A program made the translations under genes and the position numbers. This document shows, piece after piece, positions 12,201 to 27,200 of a stretch of 64,000 bases of DNA. Below the pieces are notes generated by a model. That model was given only the letters and a program-made list of their open reading frames with translations, was not told the origin of the DNA and made no database searches. The stretch comes from Anseranas semipalmata (taxonomy: Eukaryota > Chordata > Aves > Anseriformes > Anseranatidae): assembly GCA_013399115.1 (NCBI GenBank), contig VXAA01004384.1, forward strand, positions 2,261-66,260, in the 5' to 3' direction. Position 1 is the first letter of the stretch. Each line of letters starts with the position of its first letter.

Positions 12201-15200
12201 CAATAGCTATGAGTTCAAGCTGCTTCTAGCACACAGTGCAGGAAATCCCACTGTTTGTTCCAGTTCTTTGCAATCCTGAGTCTAGCCTCAATCGCCCTCA
12301 TTACAGTGTAAGCCCTTTATTACTCATGTTATAGATCTGGTGATGAAGTTGTTCCCTCTCTTTCCCTCTAACAGCTTTTAATAGTCTTGAAGGCTATTTC
12401 TTTCCTTCTTATAATTCAGGGTTTTTTGTTTTGTTTTGTCTTGTTTTTTTTGTTGTAAACTTTCAAACTATGGAGATTTATTTCCACTTTTATTTATGCA
12501 TACCTGTCATTAGAGAACAGCTAGACTTGTGAATATATAAATCAAATGTTGGGCTTTTCTAATTCCAGTATCTCTGTTAAAATGAGATGCTAAAGAGCCA
12601 TTTTGTTGTCTTTGTCTCTGAGTTGACCAAGGTTCTGCCAAATATTTTTTTAACAAGTTATTGTTATTTTTAAGCTAGGAAGTCTGTGGCATTAGTTGAA
12701 GTGGTAATCAAAAATCTCTCATCTGAACTGTATCAGTGGGACATAGGAACTAGAGAGCAGGAAAAAAAATACTGCATCAGTTCCCATTCGTTTTATAAAA
12801 AAATCCATGGAAGAGAGGAGATTAAAAAGGGATATTTGTTGCATTTATCTGTCTATTTAACCTGGCTTTGGAACATAAGGATCTCTTATATGAAACTGTT
12901 CCCTTTTTCAAAAGAGGAGGATGTTTCAGTAGATTCCCAGTTAGCAATGTCTCCATTTGTCTTTAAAATTCCTGTCAAAATAAAGGAATAGGATGGGATG
13001 AATCTGGAGGAAGACTTTGTTTCTGTCTATGATAAAATTTTAAAATGTTCGTGTTTGTATTTTTAACAATGTTAGTAAATTTGATATAAGTGAAATTACT
13101 TTTGAAGTATTTTCACTTATTGCAAATACTGTTTCCTTTCTCTCAGGCAGTGAAATACAGCTGATAATTTTACTTTGATATGGATATCATTAAAGCAGAC
13201 AGTTTCTTAGTGCATTTAGCATTTCTATTGGGATTTCTATTGGGATCCCACCTGCATTTGCAAGCATTACTGCTTACTCAAGAAACACTATTCTTGGTAA
13301 GAGTTAGTAGAATGAGTGATCTTTCTGAAGCCAGAAATGTTAGTTGCATCCACATTACAATGCCGAATTGGAATGCCTAAAGCTCTTGTTAGTTTTGAGA
13401 GACTTGGGAACAGGACAGAAGATGAGAGCGGGAAGTCTTCTGCCGCAGTGCTCTGAAGTTCATGTGTCAGCTCCTCTGCCCGGAGCAACGAGTAATGTGT
13501 TGAGCTTGATAGCATGAAACTGCTGTCCGAGTAGACTGAAAGGTCAGTTTGTGTTCATATCTGTGTGACAACTGGTAACTACAGAGATGTGACGAGGTTA
13601 ATTTTTTGACCTGTTGGATGTTTAATAAATTAGATAAAGCAAAAAGAAATTCTTGAATGTCTGGCTGTTCCTGGCCAGTGTAATAGCTGAGCGTGCCAGT
13701 GTAATCACTGAGCCTGAACTTGGTGGTCTGCATCAGAACTGGATTTAGACAGTGAGGAGAAATGTAACTGTGTATTAGCAAGGAATTAGTCTTATCTTGC
13801 TGCTTTTTTTTCCCCAGCAGCATGAATGCTTATCCTGCAGTTAAAATACTAGGCTGTATTGAGGTGGTGTGAATGTTGATTGTGCAATACCCTTTGGAAG
13901 GCCCTGAATGTGGGATATACAAACAATTACTTCAGAGTTCACTCCTCCCATATACATTTCGTTACCCTTATAGAGGTGTTACTGACTGGTGGCTCCATGA
14001 ATGTGATAATCATGATTGCTGTTCTGCTTAGACCTTAACAACAGAAGCTTCCAGTACACGTGATGTTTTTCAGTCCCTGTAACTTCTTAGAAAAATGAGG
14101 AATTCTTGTGATAATCAGAATCACAGAATCGTTTGGTTGGAAGAGACCTTAAAGAATAAAGAATAATGTCCGTGCTAACTTTTAGTTCATCAAAAGAACT
14201 TTTTTTCCCCGAGTTAGCTGACTGTGGAGTACGTAATTTCTATGCAGTGGTCAACTGGAGATAAATCTGATTTGAAACTTTGTGACAGCGTTGCCATTTC
14301 CTCTATGGAGGAAATCATTTGCAAACCTGTATGGAGGCATGACAGCATTCAGGCACAAAATGTTTTGATCAAACATATTAGCAGTGAATAGTGTTTTATT
14401 TAAAACCAGTGAACCACTGCAAAGAGGGAGTGACATCCAAACAAAGCAGAAATGTGGGAATTTCACCCCCTGGATTCTGTAGGAGATTTTGCAGTTCCCT
14501 CAGTTGGCCTTATTGTAAGATGCTTCTCAGTTTTGTAATCAGAAGTGATAGGATTCTTTGAAGGCTAGAGGTAAAACAAAGGAACAGATAGGTAGGTTTT
14601 CTACTTAGCTGTCTATTTCTGTTAAATTCAGAGAAGGCAGGAAAATGGTCAGGATGTTTGGGGATGGGGATCTGAAGCAGGCCCCGTAGTCCTGCAAACC
14701 CTTCTTGGCTCACAGAGGGCCACTAGACGCGGTCCCCAGGTAGTCCTTTCCTACAGAGCTGCGTGGCCACGCGTTGACTGTGTTTGTAAATGGTGAGATG
14801 GTTGTGATGCTTCATGGAGGACTCTGAAGCTGCACTGTTCTGCTATTTTAAGCTTACGGGAAGCAGTCCAGGATGTGGCAGCCCTTGGCAAACAAGTTTA
14901 GCAGATAAAATTATTCTGCTGGCACAGAATTTTGCCTGCTGACAAATACACCAAGTGTATGGGTAATCTATAGCATTGAACTGGTGAATATGGGGGTGGT
15001 GCTGGAAGTCTGGTAGGGAAGCCAGCATATCAGCCCAAGAAACCCGTTTGAGAATATTAGAGGGAGGGTCTAGTCCTGTTCATGTGACTGATGGCAAGAT
15101 TTTCAGAACATCCTTCAGTCCTGGAAATTGCACCATGGTATCTCTGATAAAAGAATGTAAAAGGTCGTGAAATTGGCTTATACAGAGTTAACTGTAACTC

Positions 15201-18200
15201 TGCATTATAGTGTACTGTGTTACTAAACTATTTTAGGATTGTTTATATTGGATATTTGTATAGAAACCAAAATGTTCAATTATGAAAAGCAAAAGTAATT
15301 CAATGGGAATTCTATTAGTGTAAGTTTCTCTTTAACATATTTGCTTTATACTAGATGAAAGGTGTCCAGGAATTTCTCATCTGTGTGTCAATGAACTATT
15401 CTCTAATCTTTGTGAATTATTTAGATTCGGATATAACATATATAAAAATTTCCTTTTATTTTTACTTAAGAATGATTGGTGAGGTGTATGAAGGGAAAAG
15501 GGTACATTTTTGATCTCATTCCTTGAAGAGGTCACCCTCTTGCCTTAGACTTGCATACCATGAGGTGCAAGACAGGAATTGGCAACCCACAGTGTTTGCA
15601 CAAAAGGCAGCGAGAGCACAGACTTTGGCATGCAGCAGGGCTGGGAGCTGGAACCACAACATCTGGAAGCAGGTATCTGTGAGAGGCAGTGTCTCCTGCC
15701 TTCGTGCTTGCCCTCTGGGAGAGCGTGCGTCGGTCAGCACAGTCAGGTTCTTAGCTGGCATGGCACCCCTGAGGGAGTGCTGACTTCTGGCATTAAGAAA
15801 CATCTAATTAGGTGTGCATTTTTTATCACTCACCATATGAAATCTGAAAATTTCCAGACTGTTACAATTCCTAGGTTGCTTTTTTTTTTCTTTTTTTAAA
15901 TTTCCGTATTTGTGTGAGACCATGCCTGGGTACTAACTAGATCTGAAAATGTGTTAAAACGAGCACAAACAATGCTGAAACAAATAGAAGCCAAGCACGT
16001 GTGCTAGTCTAAAGAATCTGTGTATCTATTTTGGGAACCTTTTTCTTTAATTTCTTCTCCCTGTTCCTATTTAAATGTAAATTATCTTGTGCATTTTTTT
16101 AATACAAGTTCTACATGTGATAGTAATATATTTGCAGGAAACCAACCAGTGAGTAGGTAGAGGTGGCAGACTATTGGCCTGATTTCTTTTTGTTTTTTTT
16201 TTTAGTAGGAACAAAAGAAATGTGTAAAAAGTAGGAAAGGGAGAATGATCACAGAAGATGCAAAAGGTGAATTTTCTGTAATTGTACTTCTTGGGGCAGT
16301 AGCAGCAAAGCATATAAGCCAGATGCTTGCTAGTGGCCCTAGCATTGTTTTTTTGGCTATGAAAAACATTCAGCTAGACACTTTTTTTCCCCCCTAATCA
16401 GTCTGCTCAAGCTTACATGGTGAACATCATCTAACAACATTTAAAAAGATAGCCAGCCTGCCAGAATGTGTCTTAACTACTATTTCAGATATTTAGTGGA
16501 CAGAAAACAAAGAAAAACATGAAGTTGGAGAGAGGAAAGAGATCTGTGAAGAGATTGGAACAGGGGGAGGTTGAGAAGGTGGTGTGGGTTTATTTTATTT
16601 TTTTATTTTGTTTTTTCCTTACAAGGTGGCCATCTCTGTATGGCTGGAAACCCTTTCAAACAGGAAAACAGACTCGATGATGTAACCAAAAATTCTTCGG
16701 CTGTGTTTGTGATGGAAGATGACTGAGGTGGTGATTGATGGAGCTAAGTAAAGCTGCTGCTTCAAAATCTCTTGTGTCCTGTTGACCTACAGCAGCTGTG
16801 CTAGAATTGCTGGCCTTTCATAGAGATTTTTTTGCGGCTCTTCTCTGGAGTGTCCTGATGGGTTTTCCTCTACTTTCCAGGACTATCCTGGACACTGAAT
16901 AATCTATTTAAAGTTTAGATCCGCTGAGCAACCTGCAAAGAAAGACACTAGCCTGGGCATCTGGGAAATTTGTCTGCTGTTGTTACAGTGTACAACATGT
17001 GGAGAAGCAGTAGTTTCTGAATCCTGAAAAACTTAAGGGTGCATCTCGTTTCTTCGACTGCTAGCACAAACATTAGGAAAAAAACAGAAGTGGTAAGATT
17101 AATCATCTTTTACAAACAATGAGGAAACCACCCAAGGGTAGCTCAGCTGCATGCTACCGCAATCTGCTCTTTGTAAGCATGAAGTAGGCAAAACACAAGT
17201 CTTTCACCATTGCCCAGATTAGTGTCCTGCCCAGCCTGCAGGCTGTTAGTGGGTACTGGTGTAGCCTGCTGGGCTTTCAGAGCACACCTTATCTGGGCTG
17301 CCAAAAGTACCATCCATTGAACATACCTCCGTCGGTGTCTGTGTGGCTTAGAGCCTTTGCTTGAGCTGAGCAATCTTGAGTTAATGCGTGGGAGAGCAGG
17401 GTTACTCTGAGGTTTGGTGCATTCAGTAGTGCTTTTGTGCAAGTTTGCTATTGTTTGAGCCTTAACACTGGGCTCCCTGATTACAGAAACAGACGCGTCT
17501 TACAGCAAGCAGCAGCCTGGGGAGCTGCTGCATACCTCAGTGATGCGATATTGGAAAGTTAGAGAAAGCCTTTGGTAGTTCCCTTAAAGAAAGCGTTAGC
17601 TGTGTGGGCAAAGGAGCTGGTCTTGTTACCGTAGCGTGACATGCAGTAAGTGCTGTGTTGCTGCAGAGACGTTGGAGCTGTGCGTCGTGTCCAGATTCCA
17701 CCCACGGACACCAGCCCTGTGCCGAGGGCTCGGTATGGTCTGGTTCTCACTCTCTGCTGCCATAGCACATGAACTCCATTGCGAGATCAAGCTGCATCGT
17801 GGCATGCTTTGTAGCACCCCAAATGTCCGCTCAAAGCAGACTAAAGCCATGTGTCTGTCACCTGCTTAAAATGAAAGGCAATGGCTAGCAATTGAAAGAG
17901 AGCATTTTTTTTGTTCATTTGCTTCTGTTGCCTTCACAGTTCTTCCCAACTGTGTGTGTGCTCCTTCCTCGCTCCATCCCAGCACAAAGTCGAGCAGGTT
18001 GGTTAAAACCATCGCTTTTAGTGCAATGGAGGGGCACACCCCAGCCAGGCGCCTTGCGTGGCCATCGCTGCCTTCCAGCTGGGTTGGTGCCAGGTCAGGG
18101 GGTGGTGCTGAGCTGCAAGCATGAAACGTCCTACCTGTGGCCTGTGATTTCCTTCAACTGCAGGCTGGGTGGTGGTGTCTAAGCTTGCGCTGACTACTGA

Positions 18201-21200
18201 AGCACCCCTAAGAGGTGTTCTGAGAACAGAAAAACACAAATCGTGAGCTGTACAACAGGTTGAGTTTCTTGCTCTCGGTTCATCCAATCCTGGGCTTCTT
18301 TCCACTCGATGAAGGATAGAAAAAGATTGTTTCCCTGCTTTTTGGGAGCCTCGATGGCCTTCTGTTCATCTTCAGGAGGATAGTGGACTTAAATGTGGCA
18401 TATGCCTGAAGTATGCTAACAAACAAACGTACAAATGATGATAGTCAAAGAGCTATTAATTTCTACATAAAAGCAGAGAACTGATGAAATGTGAAAACTG
18501 TTAGATGAGTGCAAAAGGCATGCAACAGTGTCAGGCTAGCCAGCTCCTTCTGGCTCCCAAAGAAATACAGAGCCCTTTGAGTGTTTTAGGAGAAACAGCA
18601 GAAGCTGAGGAAGACATTTGTGGCTTTACTGCTTCTAATGAGGGACACTTTTTTTAATGTTTGTGAAAGTGTAAGTTTCAGTGCTGAGCTGAGTGTTCAT
18701 TTGAGTAGGAGATGGCCCAAAGCTAGAAAACTCCTTCTGTAGTACACCTTTGCTCTTGTGTTGTAATTTTCCCTTCAGGAGAGAGAAAAATAAAGAGGAA
18801 AAAGACAAGCTGAGTAATTTGGACATGAGTTTAGGTTCCAGACTTTTAGAATCTCTGTTGATGTGTTGGTAGCTTTCTTGCTATCTTTCTGATTTTCTTG
18901 CAAACTACAACTGCAGGAGCAGGAAGCGATTCCTTCCTCCTCGTCCTGCTGATCACAGCCACGTGTTCATCCTGGCAGAGTTGTGCCTTGGGTTGGCTAT
19001 GCTCACTTGTTTACCTTGTCCTGCTGGTGCAGTTGTGGAGCCTTCGCAGAATGCTGGATGTGCTCGCTGATAACTTACCCTTTTCTCCATCAGTTCATCT
19101 GCTGGGGCTGGGAGCAAAATATGCACAGGTTTCACCCCTGATGAATGTTGCAGTTGAGGCTGCTTGTATCAGGCCTGCCCAAACTTTGGCAATAAATGCC
19201 AGCCCACTTTGAAATCATTGTATATAATTTTCTAAGCAAAAACAAATGCTCTGGGTGCCAGTATTTGCTTTCTTCCTTTCTTTTTTAACAGCCTTATTAA
19301 AAATAAATTGCTTTTTAAAGAAAGTAAAACACAAAAGTACACAGACAGAGACTGTCCCTCCAGTTCCAGTGACTTTCCTCATCTTTCCCTGCAGAGGAGA
19401 GAGGCTGGGCTCCTCTCACCAGTCCAGCACTCGCAGAGGGTAGCTCTGGAGCAGACCAGAGGAGAGGGTAGTGTCTTGCTGCTGCTTTGGAGCAGCTGGG
19501 CAGATGGTGCCCTCATTGGCAATAAGAAGTGAGAAAACTTTCCAGAGAGCGTTTGGTGTTGTCACAGCCTTGTCTGGAACCAGTTAGGAAAAGGACAACA
19601 TCTTCAGTTGGTGTCTCTTAGCATTGTCAACTTTAACCTGTTGGAAAAATCCCAGCTTATATTCAAAGATAATTCTGTCCCCAGAAAACTCTTTGTTATG
19701 ATATCACTATTGGCTTTTCTCTAGAAATCACTGTGCAACTTAAATATCAGTATTGAAAACTTGAAGTGCATAGGGTTTGTTCAGCCAGAATTACAAATGA
19801 AATTTAGTTCAGGCTCTTGGCAAGGCTTGCTTTCACGTTTATCAAACTGACATTCAAACCAAAGAAGTAAAAATATAGCTGAAATATCAGGTGCCATTGA
19901 ATTCTTGGAGAAACCATGACAGGAGTGTTTCTTTTCTTTCCCTCCTATAATCAAATCTACACTTCTGAACAAACATCTGCATGAAGTAGTTAGTCATTCT
20001 TTCTTTTTTCCATTGGATCTGGTTTTGCATCTTAAATGAAACAATAGCTCAGCCAGCTTAGACAGAGTATTTGTGGCTGTGTTAAAACCCTTCAATGCTA
20101 TCTGGATGCCCGTGCTATATGGAATGTTTAAATGCAGGCTGCGAAGCTTTGATAGGCACCCCAGGTATGTAAGTGTGGCCAAACAGAAAAGATTCCAGTT
20201 TCCAACCTCTGACTGGTCATCTTGTCCAATAAAGCCATTTCTCAGCCTTGATCTGATCTTTCTAGACTTCTCGTGGGGGGCAGCAACTCATTTCCTGCAA
20301 ATATTAGAAATTTCTCACAGCAGATATGCCAACGTGCTTTTTCTTTTCAAAATTCTTATCTTGTGGACCAACAGAATGAAAAATAAAAAGTCCTTGCTTT
20401 TACCTTCCATTATAGTAAAACATTTTGTTAAGTTGCTGTTGCTATCTTAGCTGAAAATGCAATTTTCAGAGGCTTTTTCCCTCTTAAGGGGGGATCATCT
20501 ACCTTTCCTTCTCATTGTTCCTATCCTCTTCTGCATGCTTTTAAATAGACAACATTGACTTCATCTTCAGCCTTGTGTTGTCGGGATGTGGTCTGTAGAC
20601 CCTTCCTTTTCCAGCTTGTATTGTTGCTGTTCTGCATTGCTCTTGTGCAGCTCAGTGTGCCGTAGATGGGCAGGTAATTCCAGATGTACGTCTGCAGGAG
20701 AGGTCCATCTTTCATCCCAGCTGCTAAAGTGATTTCTTGGTCATAAGTCATGCTTTTCCCACCCTGTCAATGTGGGAGGTCAAGGGAGGAATATTTCTGA
20801 TGTTGTCATACCGTCATGTACCTACTTGGCAAGTCTTTGGGAATGAGAAGTCAGAGGAGGACATAGACCATTACCTCCTTGTCCTCTCCTATCTATCTGT
20901 CACCTGAAGATGGGGCCCTATTTACAAACTCCACAAATGACCTCTTGTGGGAGGAAGGAAGGGGAAGAAACCGCACAATAGAACAACAAAATCATCTATT
21001 CAGATGGGAAAAACTAATGAAACTCCCCCAAATAACTAGAAAGTGGAAGATAGGCAGTATTTCAAGTTGCAGTGGGAGGTTCTTAAAAAAATTAAAGTTC
21101 TTTTGGTATTGGGTTATTACCACAAACCAAAGGAGCAAGGAAGGGTGATTTTGGTGTTGGTTTGTTTTTTTTTCCTCAAGCCATATTTGAGACTTTGGGA

Positions 21201-24200
21201 AGGGTACTTTTGGTCATCATGCTACAAAAATGATTGGGATAGGGGAGGCAAGTGTAGTCCATGTAGCTTAAAGCAGAAATTGCTGCTTGGTCTGCTTCAA
21301 AAGAATCATTTTGGGGGGAGAAATAACAATTCTGGTAAAGGAAAGGGCATTGCAGTAAATACTATAAATAATAGCATATTTTGCGCTCAAGTTGGTGTGC
21401 ATGTTCACAGAACTGGGAGCCATGGTTTATGCCTGTAAGGACTGCAAAATATATCTGTTCATCTCCTTTATTTCTTGCTGCTGAAGAAATCATCTTTCAG
21501 GCTGAAACGTCCCATACTTAGCTGATGCCAAAAGTGAAATTTAAATTTTGTTGAAAAGCTTAAGGTGTTTCAAGAATAAGAAGAGTAAAAATAAACATTT
21601 TCTCTATACTAAAGCTGATATAATGAAATGAGGTGTGTGTGGTTTTGAGTGGCTGTACAGCTAAAACAACTAAATTACAAAAACTGAAGATTAACTGTGA
21701 TTGCGGAGCGGTGCGTATCTTTTTCCTTGATGGACTTGGTTTGGATTTCTCTACTTTTGTTCAGAGTTCAGGTTGAACACGTTACACATGGCACTTCACC
21801 TCAGGCTTGTCACCTCCCAAGATCAAACCTGAAATGATCAGAATTGCCTTTGCAGAACTGTCTTGCAAGTAAGAAGAAAGAATCATCACAGAAAAATGCG
21901 GATTTGTTACAAGACTTCTGTTTAGTTTTTTGACAAGCTTGAACTGAAGAATTATATGGAAAGTTTCTCTGGTTCAAAGTGTCATTTTGAACAGGAAGGG
22001 AGAGAAGTAGGACAGGATAAAATGCCAGATCCAGTAGGTCCACTAGCAGCGGATGGCTAATTCACTTTGGGCTGTGGAGAAACAGGTTGCAGGAGAATGT
22101 TAAAACTTTCAGATCTTCTGTGATGGGTATTTTCGGTTTCATAAATAAAATTCTGTAAACTTCTAGCTGTCAGGGCTCCAAATTAGGTAGAGTAGGGACC
22201 TGAAAACCATTTCACAGATGAGTGACTTTCAGCAGAAATGTGTGGCATCCCTTTAAGTATCAGCTTTAATTCTGAGGTCTGGTTCTGGCTTGAGTTGCTG
22301 CCAGCTGTGCCGATGCTTTTGTCGGAAGAGGAGAAACATGATCTCATAAAATTTAGTAGATAGTGGAGATTGGATAGCCTGGTGTTGCCTAATCTATGAG
22401 GCTGTGAAGAAGCCATCCAGCTTTCCATTCTACACAGCAGAAGCAATGAGCCTTCTGGATGCTAGTGTGCACATACAGTAAGGAAACTATCTGTAAGTAT
22501 TTTTCTGCCCACTGTTGCTTTAGTGAAAACAGCTTGTGGGTTTCTGCTGCCCAGGTTCTGTGCTGCTGCCTGGAAACCTGAAGGACACAAGGCAGTCCAA
22601 GTGACGTCAGCCTGTGTCTGAATTGCCCTGGCTGCCACGGTTCTGCAGAACGTGACACAATTACTTATGAGGAGACTTGGGTTGCTGTTAACAGGAGCAC
22701 AAATGCATTGGCAAAAGAGAGGGGATTGCTAGGCAACTGTGTCTGCGTGCCTTCTGCTTGGTTGTGGAGTATTTAACTTCCTGTCCTTGCTAGTTCTTGC
22801 CTTTCTCTGTTATTACCACTTGCATTCATTGCCTGTTGCAACATGATGCCATGTAACAAATAGGAAAACGAGATCTTCCCCTGCAGAGTTTATGCTCTGC
22901 TACACAAGAGAGATGGGGCATGAATTAAAATGTACTCTGTAAGCAGTGATCAACATGCATGGCAAAGATCTTATCAGCATGCTGGGGTCTTCTTGTATTT
23001 TTGCATTTTTGCTGTGTTGCTGCTGGCGATGCTCTGCTGTTGTCAGCCAAGAATGTTAGGATTTGATTTTGATGTGTATTTCAGGAAGCAACCATGTTTA
23101 CAGAAAAGTCAAGCTAGCCCCTGGGAAGGACATATTGAAGTATTGCTTTCATGCTTTCAGGACTTCTCACTAGTAAATCGCCCTTCTGAACCAGGATGCA
23201 ATCGATCTCATAGCAGTTGTTGGGTCATTTTCCAGCTCGTGTGTGAAATGCTACCCTGCTTTGCCTCGGGAGCAGCACAGATGTTCTTACACATGCCCCA
23301 CTGTCACTATGTAGATGGGGTTGTCAGCCCTACCAATGTCTCTAAATCCATGTAGAATTGAACATATGTAAGTTTGTGTACAGTTTTGTTAAATGTCTGG
23401 CATAATATTCCAAGCCTGCAGCTGCACAGAATTTGGGAGCTGTATTTTCTTTACGTGTTGTATTCATATAAACTTTCTCAACTAGCTTTGAGGCTGATGT
23501 AGGTGGAAGTATAGAGGTACTTTGATTTGAATATAGGTAATTTTCTTATGCCTGCAGATCTGTGTTACAAACAGATTGATTTCAGTTTCATCAGGTGAAG
23601 TTTATGGGGCAACAAGAAAACCAGAGCATCAAAATCAAAATGAGTAAAACTGGAAAAGAGAACAGAATTGCTTTTCTTTCTACCAGTGCTTTGAGTGACA
23701 GTAATATAATGATAAAAGATGTCATGTTCTTGCATTAAATGTGGCATGAACCTTATTTATGTGATGTAGTAGCAGCCAGAAATTTATCCACCTGAGTATT
23801 TACCACCTTACGGTAAAGTGTCTTGCAGGTCATTTGTATATAAGTGATATATTTTGCTATGTTTGTTGTGTTTTCCAGTATATTCGAAAAAGATCCCAAT
23901 GGAGTTGATTCCACTGTGAGTTCCAACCACCGGACCAGAAATCTTCTGGAGTTCTCAGCTAGCCAGGAGTCCAGCACAGCTCGGAAAATACCTGCTGACA
24001 TAATTTCTGAGAAGAGTAATAGGTGAGATGAAAACTTTGAACACATTTTAAGTAGCAGAGGGCAATAGTGCTTTTAGACCTCACCACCTTATCAGTTTTA
24101 GATGTAGTAAACAGGAGAAACAGATAGGGAGAAAAAGCTGGAGGAGGGGGATGTGAGTAAGGCTTTCATAAGATTTTTAAGTCATTTTTCAGAAAGAAGT

Positions 24201-27200
24201 TGAGGTTTAGGAGCTACAGGTCTCGTCAAAACCAAGAGGACTGAGGCTGTTATACTGATACGTTATCAAGAGAGGATGTTACCATGGGTATTTGGTGATA
24301 AATAGTTAAACCATTCAAGTGATACAGATAACCAGGAGAAAGGAATATTATTCTTTGCTTTGTTGCTGAAAGTGCTATGGATTTTTGTATTGAAATGCAT
24401 GCTCTTTCTCACTTTTTCTCAAAGCTAAGCTAGCTGCTGGAGACTATTGGAGATGTTTGGGAAAACAGTCTTCTCCACTTGGTTGTGATATAGTTTCTGG
24501 CTGCTCCATTGTCATGGAGCTCATGGTCTTTATATCTACATGGTTTGAGTGGCTAATAAAGTTAGTATTCCTGTAGCAAATCCTTCACGGCTCTGGAATG
24601 AGAGAGAAAGTTACCTCTGCTGAGATCTCACAGTTTACATCTTATGAGGAACATTTTATGGGCTGTGTTTCTTTTCAATATCTGGCCTATTTGGGAAGAA
24701 ATTTTGCAACTGCTAATGCTCGTCTGTCTGCCCTGTGTTGAGTGCTACCAGATTCTTTTGGGGAGTTGCCTAAGACTGCTGTTTGTGGTCTGTTTGGATG
24801 TTTGATAGAAATTGTTATTCACCTGTTTTGAAGGTCTCATAGGAGCAGCTGTAACCTTTGTGGGTTTGCCAGTGGTCATTCTTATTTTCTGGGTTTGGTC
24901 AAAGGTTGGTGTCTTTTTCTCTTTTTCCCAGGTACGATCATTCTGTGTCTGATAACAAAGCTCTGATGATAGTATCAGAAGAACCACTATTGTATATTTC
25001 GCCGCCACCACCACCCTGTCAGCCCCTGATCAATCGGACAGAGTCACTAAGGTGAGCAAACAACCTTTTTCTGAGTATTTAAGCTTTTATTAGGAGTTCA
25101 TATGTAAACTGTGTGTTAGGTGAGTGGACAGATGGCTCTGGGTGATGTTGTTATGCATTCATAGTATTCATCCAGTCTGTGACCGCTGTCTCTGTAAGTG
25201 TCTGCACTGTCCAGCATCTACTACCATGGAGTCAGGAGATTGGCTTTGATTTTTGTAATCTTCTGATGTTCTTTGTAATGATTTTCACTCAATATTCACA
25301 CTGGTCACTTACCAATAACTGAATAACAACTTCCTGGTTGCCTGGAGGTTTTTCATGACTTAAAACAGAAATTGCTTCATATGTGGAAATGTTTACAATA
25401 TGGAAATCAAGGCCCACTAAAAAACACTTCCATCAGAAATATGTAAAAGATGGTCTCCTACCCTTCAACTTCCAATACAAGCAAACTTAACCTGGCATTG
25501 CAGATCTGCTTTACTCCTTGTTAGGAAACACTTAGCTCGTTTTTTTTCCAAAGATACAAGTGTATCACTAAACTCAGCTTTGTCCATTCTTTCTCTCAAA
25601 TTTATTTGCAGTATTTTAGCTTTCTTAACCAATATTAAGTCTTGAACTGATGGTGTTTTTATTTTAAATTTCAGTAGTCCTAGTAATTTCAGAATTTCAT
25701 TCAGAAGTTCACTGGGCAAAAGAAAATACTGTATCTGCTTTATGTTAAAACATCTGTAATTCACATACTTAATGGATATTTAGCCAGTTGGATTCAGTGA
25801 TCTTTGTAAGTTCATTCCAACTGAACTACTCTATTCTATTCTATTATTTATGAATTCCCTTATAAATTTAATCCTGCAATTTTATTTGCTTATTCTGGTA
25901 TTGAAAATAAAATATGGTAAGGCAAAAGATTACTAAACTGAAGTGTCTTTGAAGTGTTTTCTATAATTAAAAAATTCTGCCACTGTTCTTTGAAACATCT
26001 GTTCATGCTGTTGTGTTTTTTTTGTTTTTTTTTTTAGGCTGAATCATGAACTTCGAGGATGGGTTCATAGACATGAAGTAGAAAGAACAAGGTCTAGAAG
26101 GCTGTCAAATAACCAACAACAGAAAGCACGGGTTATGCAGGTAGGCAGGTTTATACTAGTGAGTCAGTATCATGACAGGATAATTTCAGATGACATAAAA
26201 ATATTTTATCTTGTCTATGCTTGTTGTTATATACCGAAGTAGCAATAGTGCCTGTAATTAGGGTTACTCAATAATTCCCATTTTAAATTGCTGGCTTTGG
26301 GTGATTATTATGTTGCCAGAGTTCTTGTTGGGAATAAAATTTTCCATTCTTGCTCTCAGATTGTTTTTATTTTTTAGCAGTCATGAAAATATGTTCAGTT
26401 GTTTTCTAAAATGACATCAGTAGTTAACTTTTTTTATGACTCCTCTGTAAGGCTGTGTAAGGTTAAACAGTTGGTTAATGGAGAAACACAACCTGATGCA
26501 CATTGATCAGGTTTACTGGTAAGTGGCACATCTGATTGTCTTTGAAATATTTCTATTTCAGTTTTTCAGATTTTTGCTAAAGGGATACATTTTTGGTAAG
26601 AGTACAGAATTGTGAGATTTTTGTTCATATTTCCTATTTTTAAAAATCCCTTTCATCTACATGGCATATCAATAGGAAGAATGAAATTAATAGCATGAAT
26701 TTTTGAAGTCTTTTCATTTGATAAAGACATAGTAACAGCCTTAAAAGGAATTGAACTTTACAGTGTGGGCAATACAATACACTTCTAAAGAAAAATTATT
26801 GAATATTAAACTTTAGATTCTTCTCACCGATGTCCAAAGGAAAATGGTAGAACATGTAAGTGGGGCAAGTGCAGATGTTTCTCTTGTCTCAAACACAAGA
26901 AGTGTGTTGTGGGTATTATATTTTGGCAGAGATACAAAGTGGACATAACCTTAGAAGAATTCTACAAATCTGATATCACTGATAGCAAATTTTGTGCTTG
27001 GATAATGTAATATATGCAACTACTGTGTATGGTACCAGACTCTATTATTTATGTCTGAGCGTGTGACTTTAAAGTTGGCTGTATTAAAACACTTGCTTTT
27101 TTCGTTGTCTCCAGCTTGCTTGCTGGTTGCCAATTCAGTTATTTACTTGTCACCAGTGAAAAAATGTACATTTATTGTTCAGGGGCATTAATTAACCCTG

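Larger units (their letters stand above)
11798..23878 (+). other. ATF6 intron 9 (12.1 kb)
   Basis: GT...AG intron separating the cytosolic plus membrane half from the lumenal half. It contains a CR1 3'-end remnant near 14113, a T-rich tract near 12420-12455 and a perfect TGACGTCA octamer at 22602. The interval 17100-18300 is richer in G+C than its surroundings but shows no feature I recognise. The rest is ordinary intronic sequence. Confidence 0.85.
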
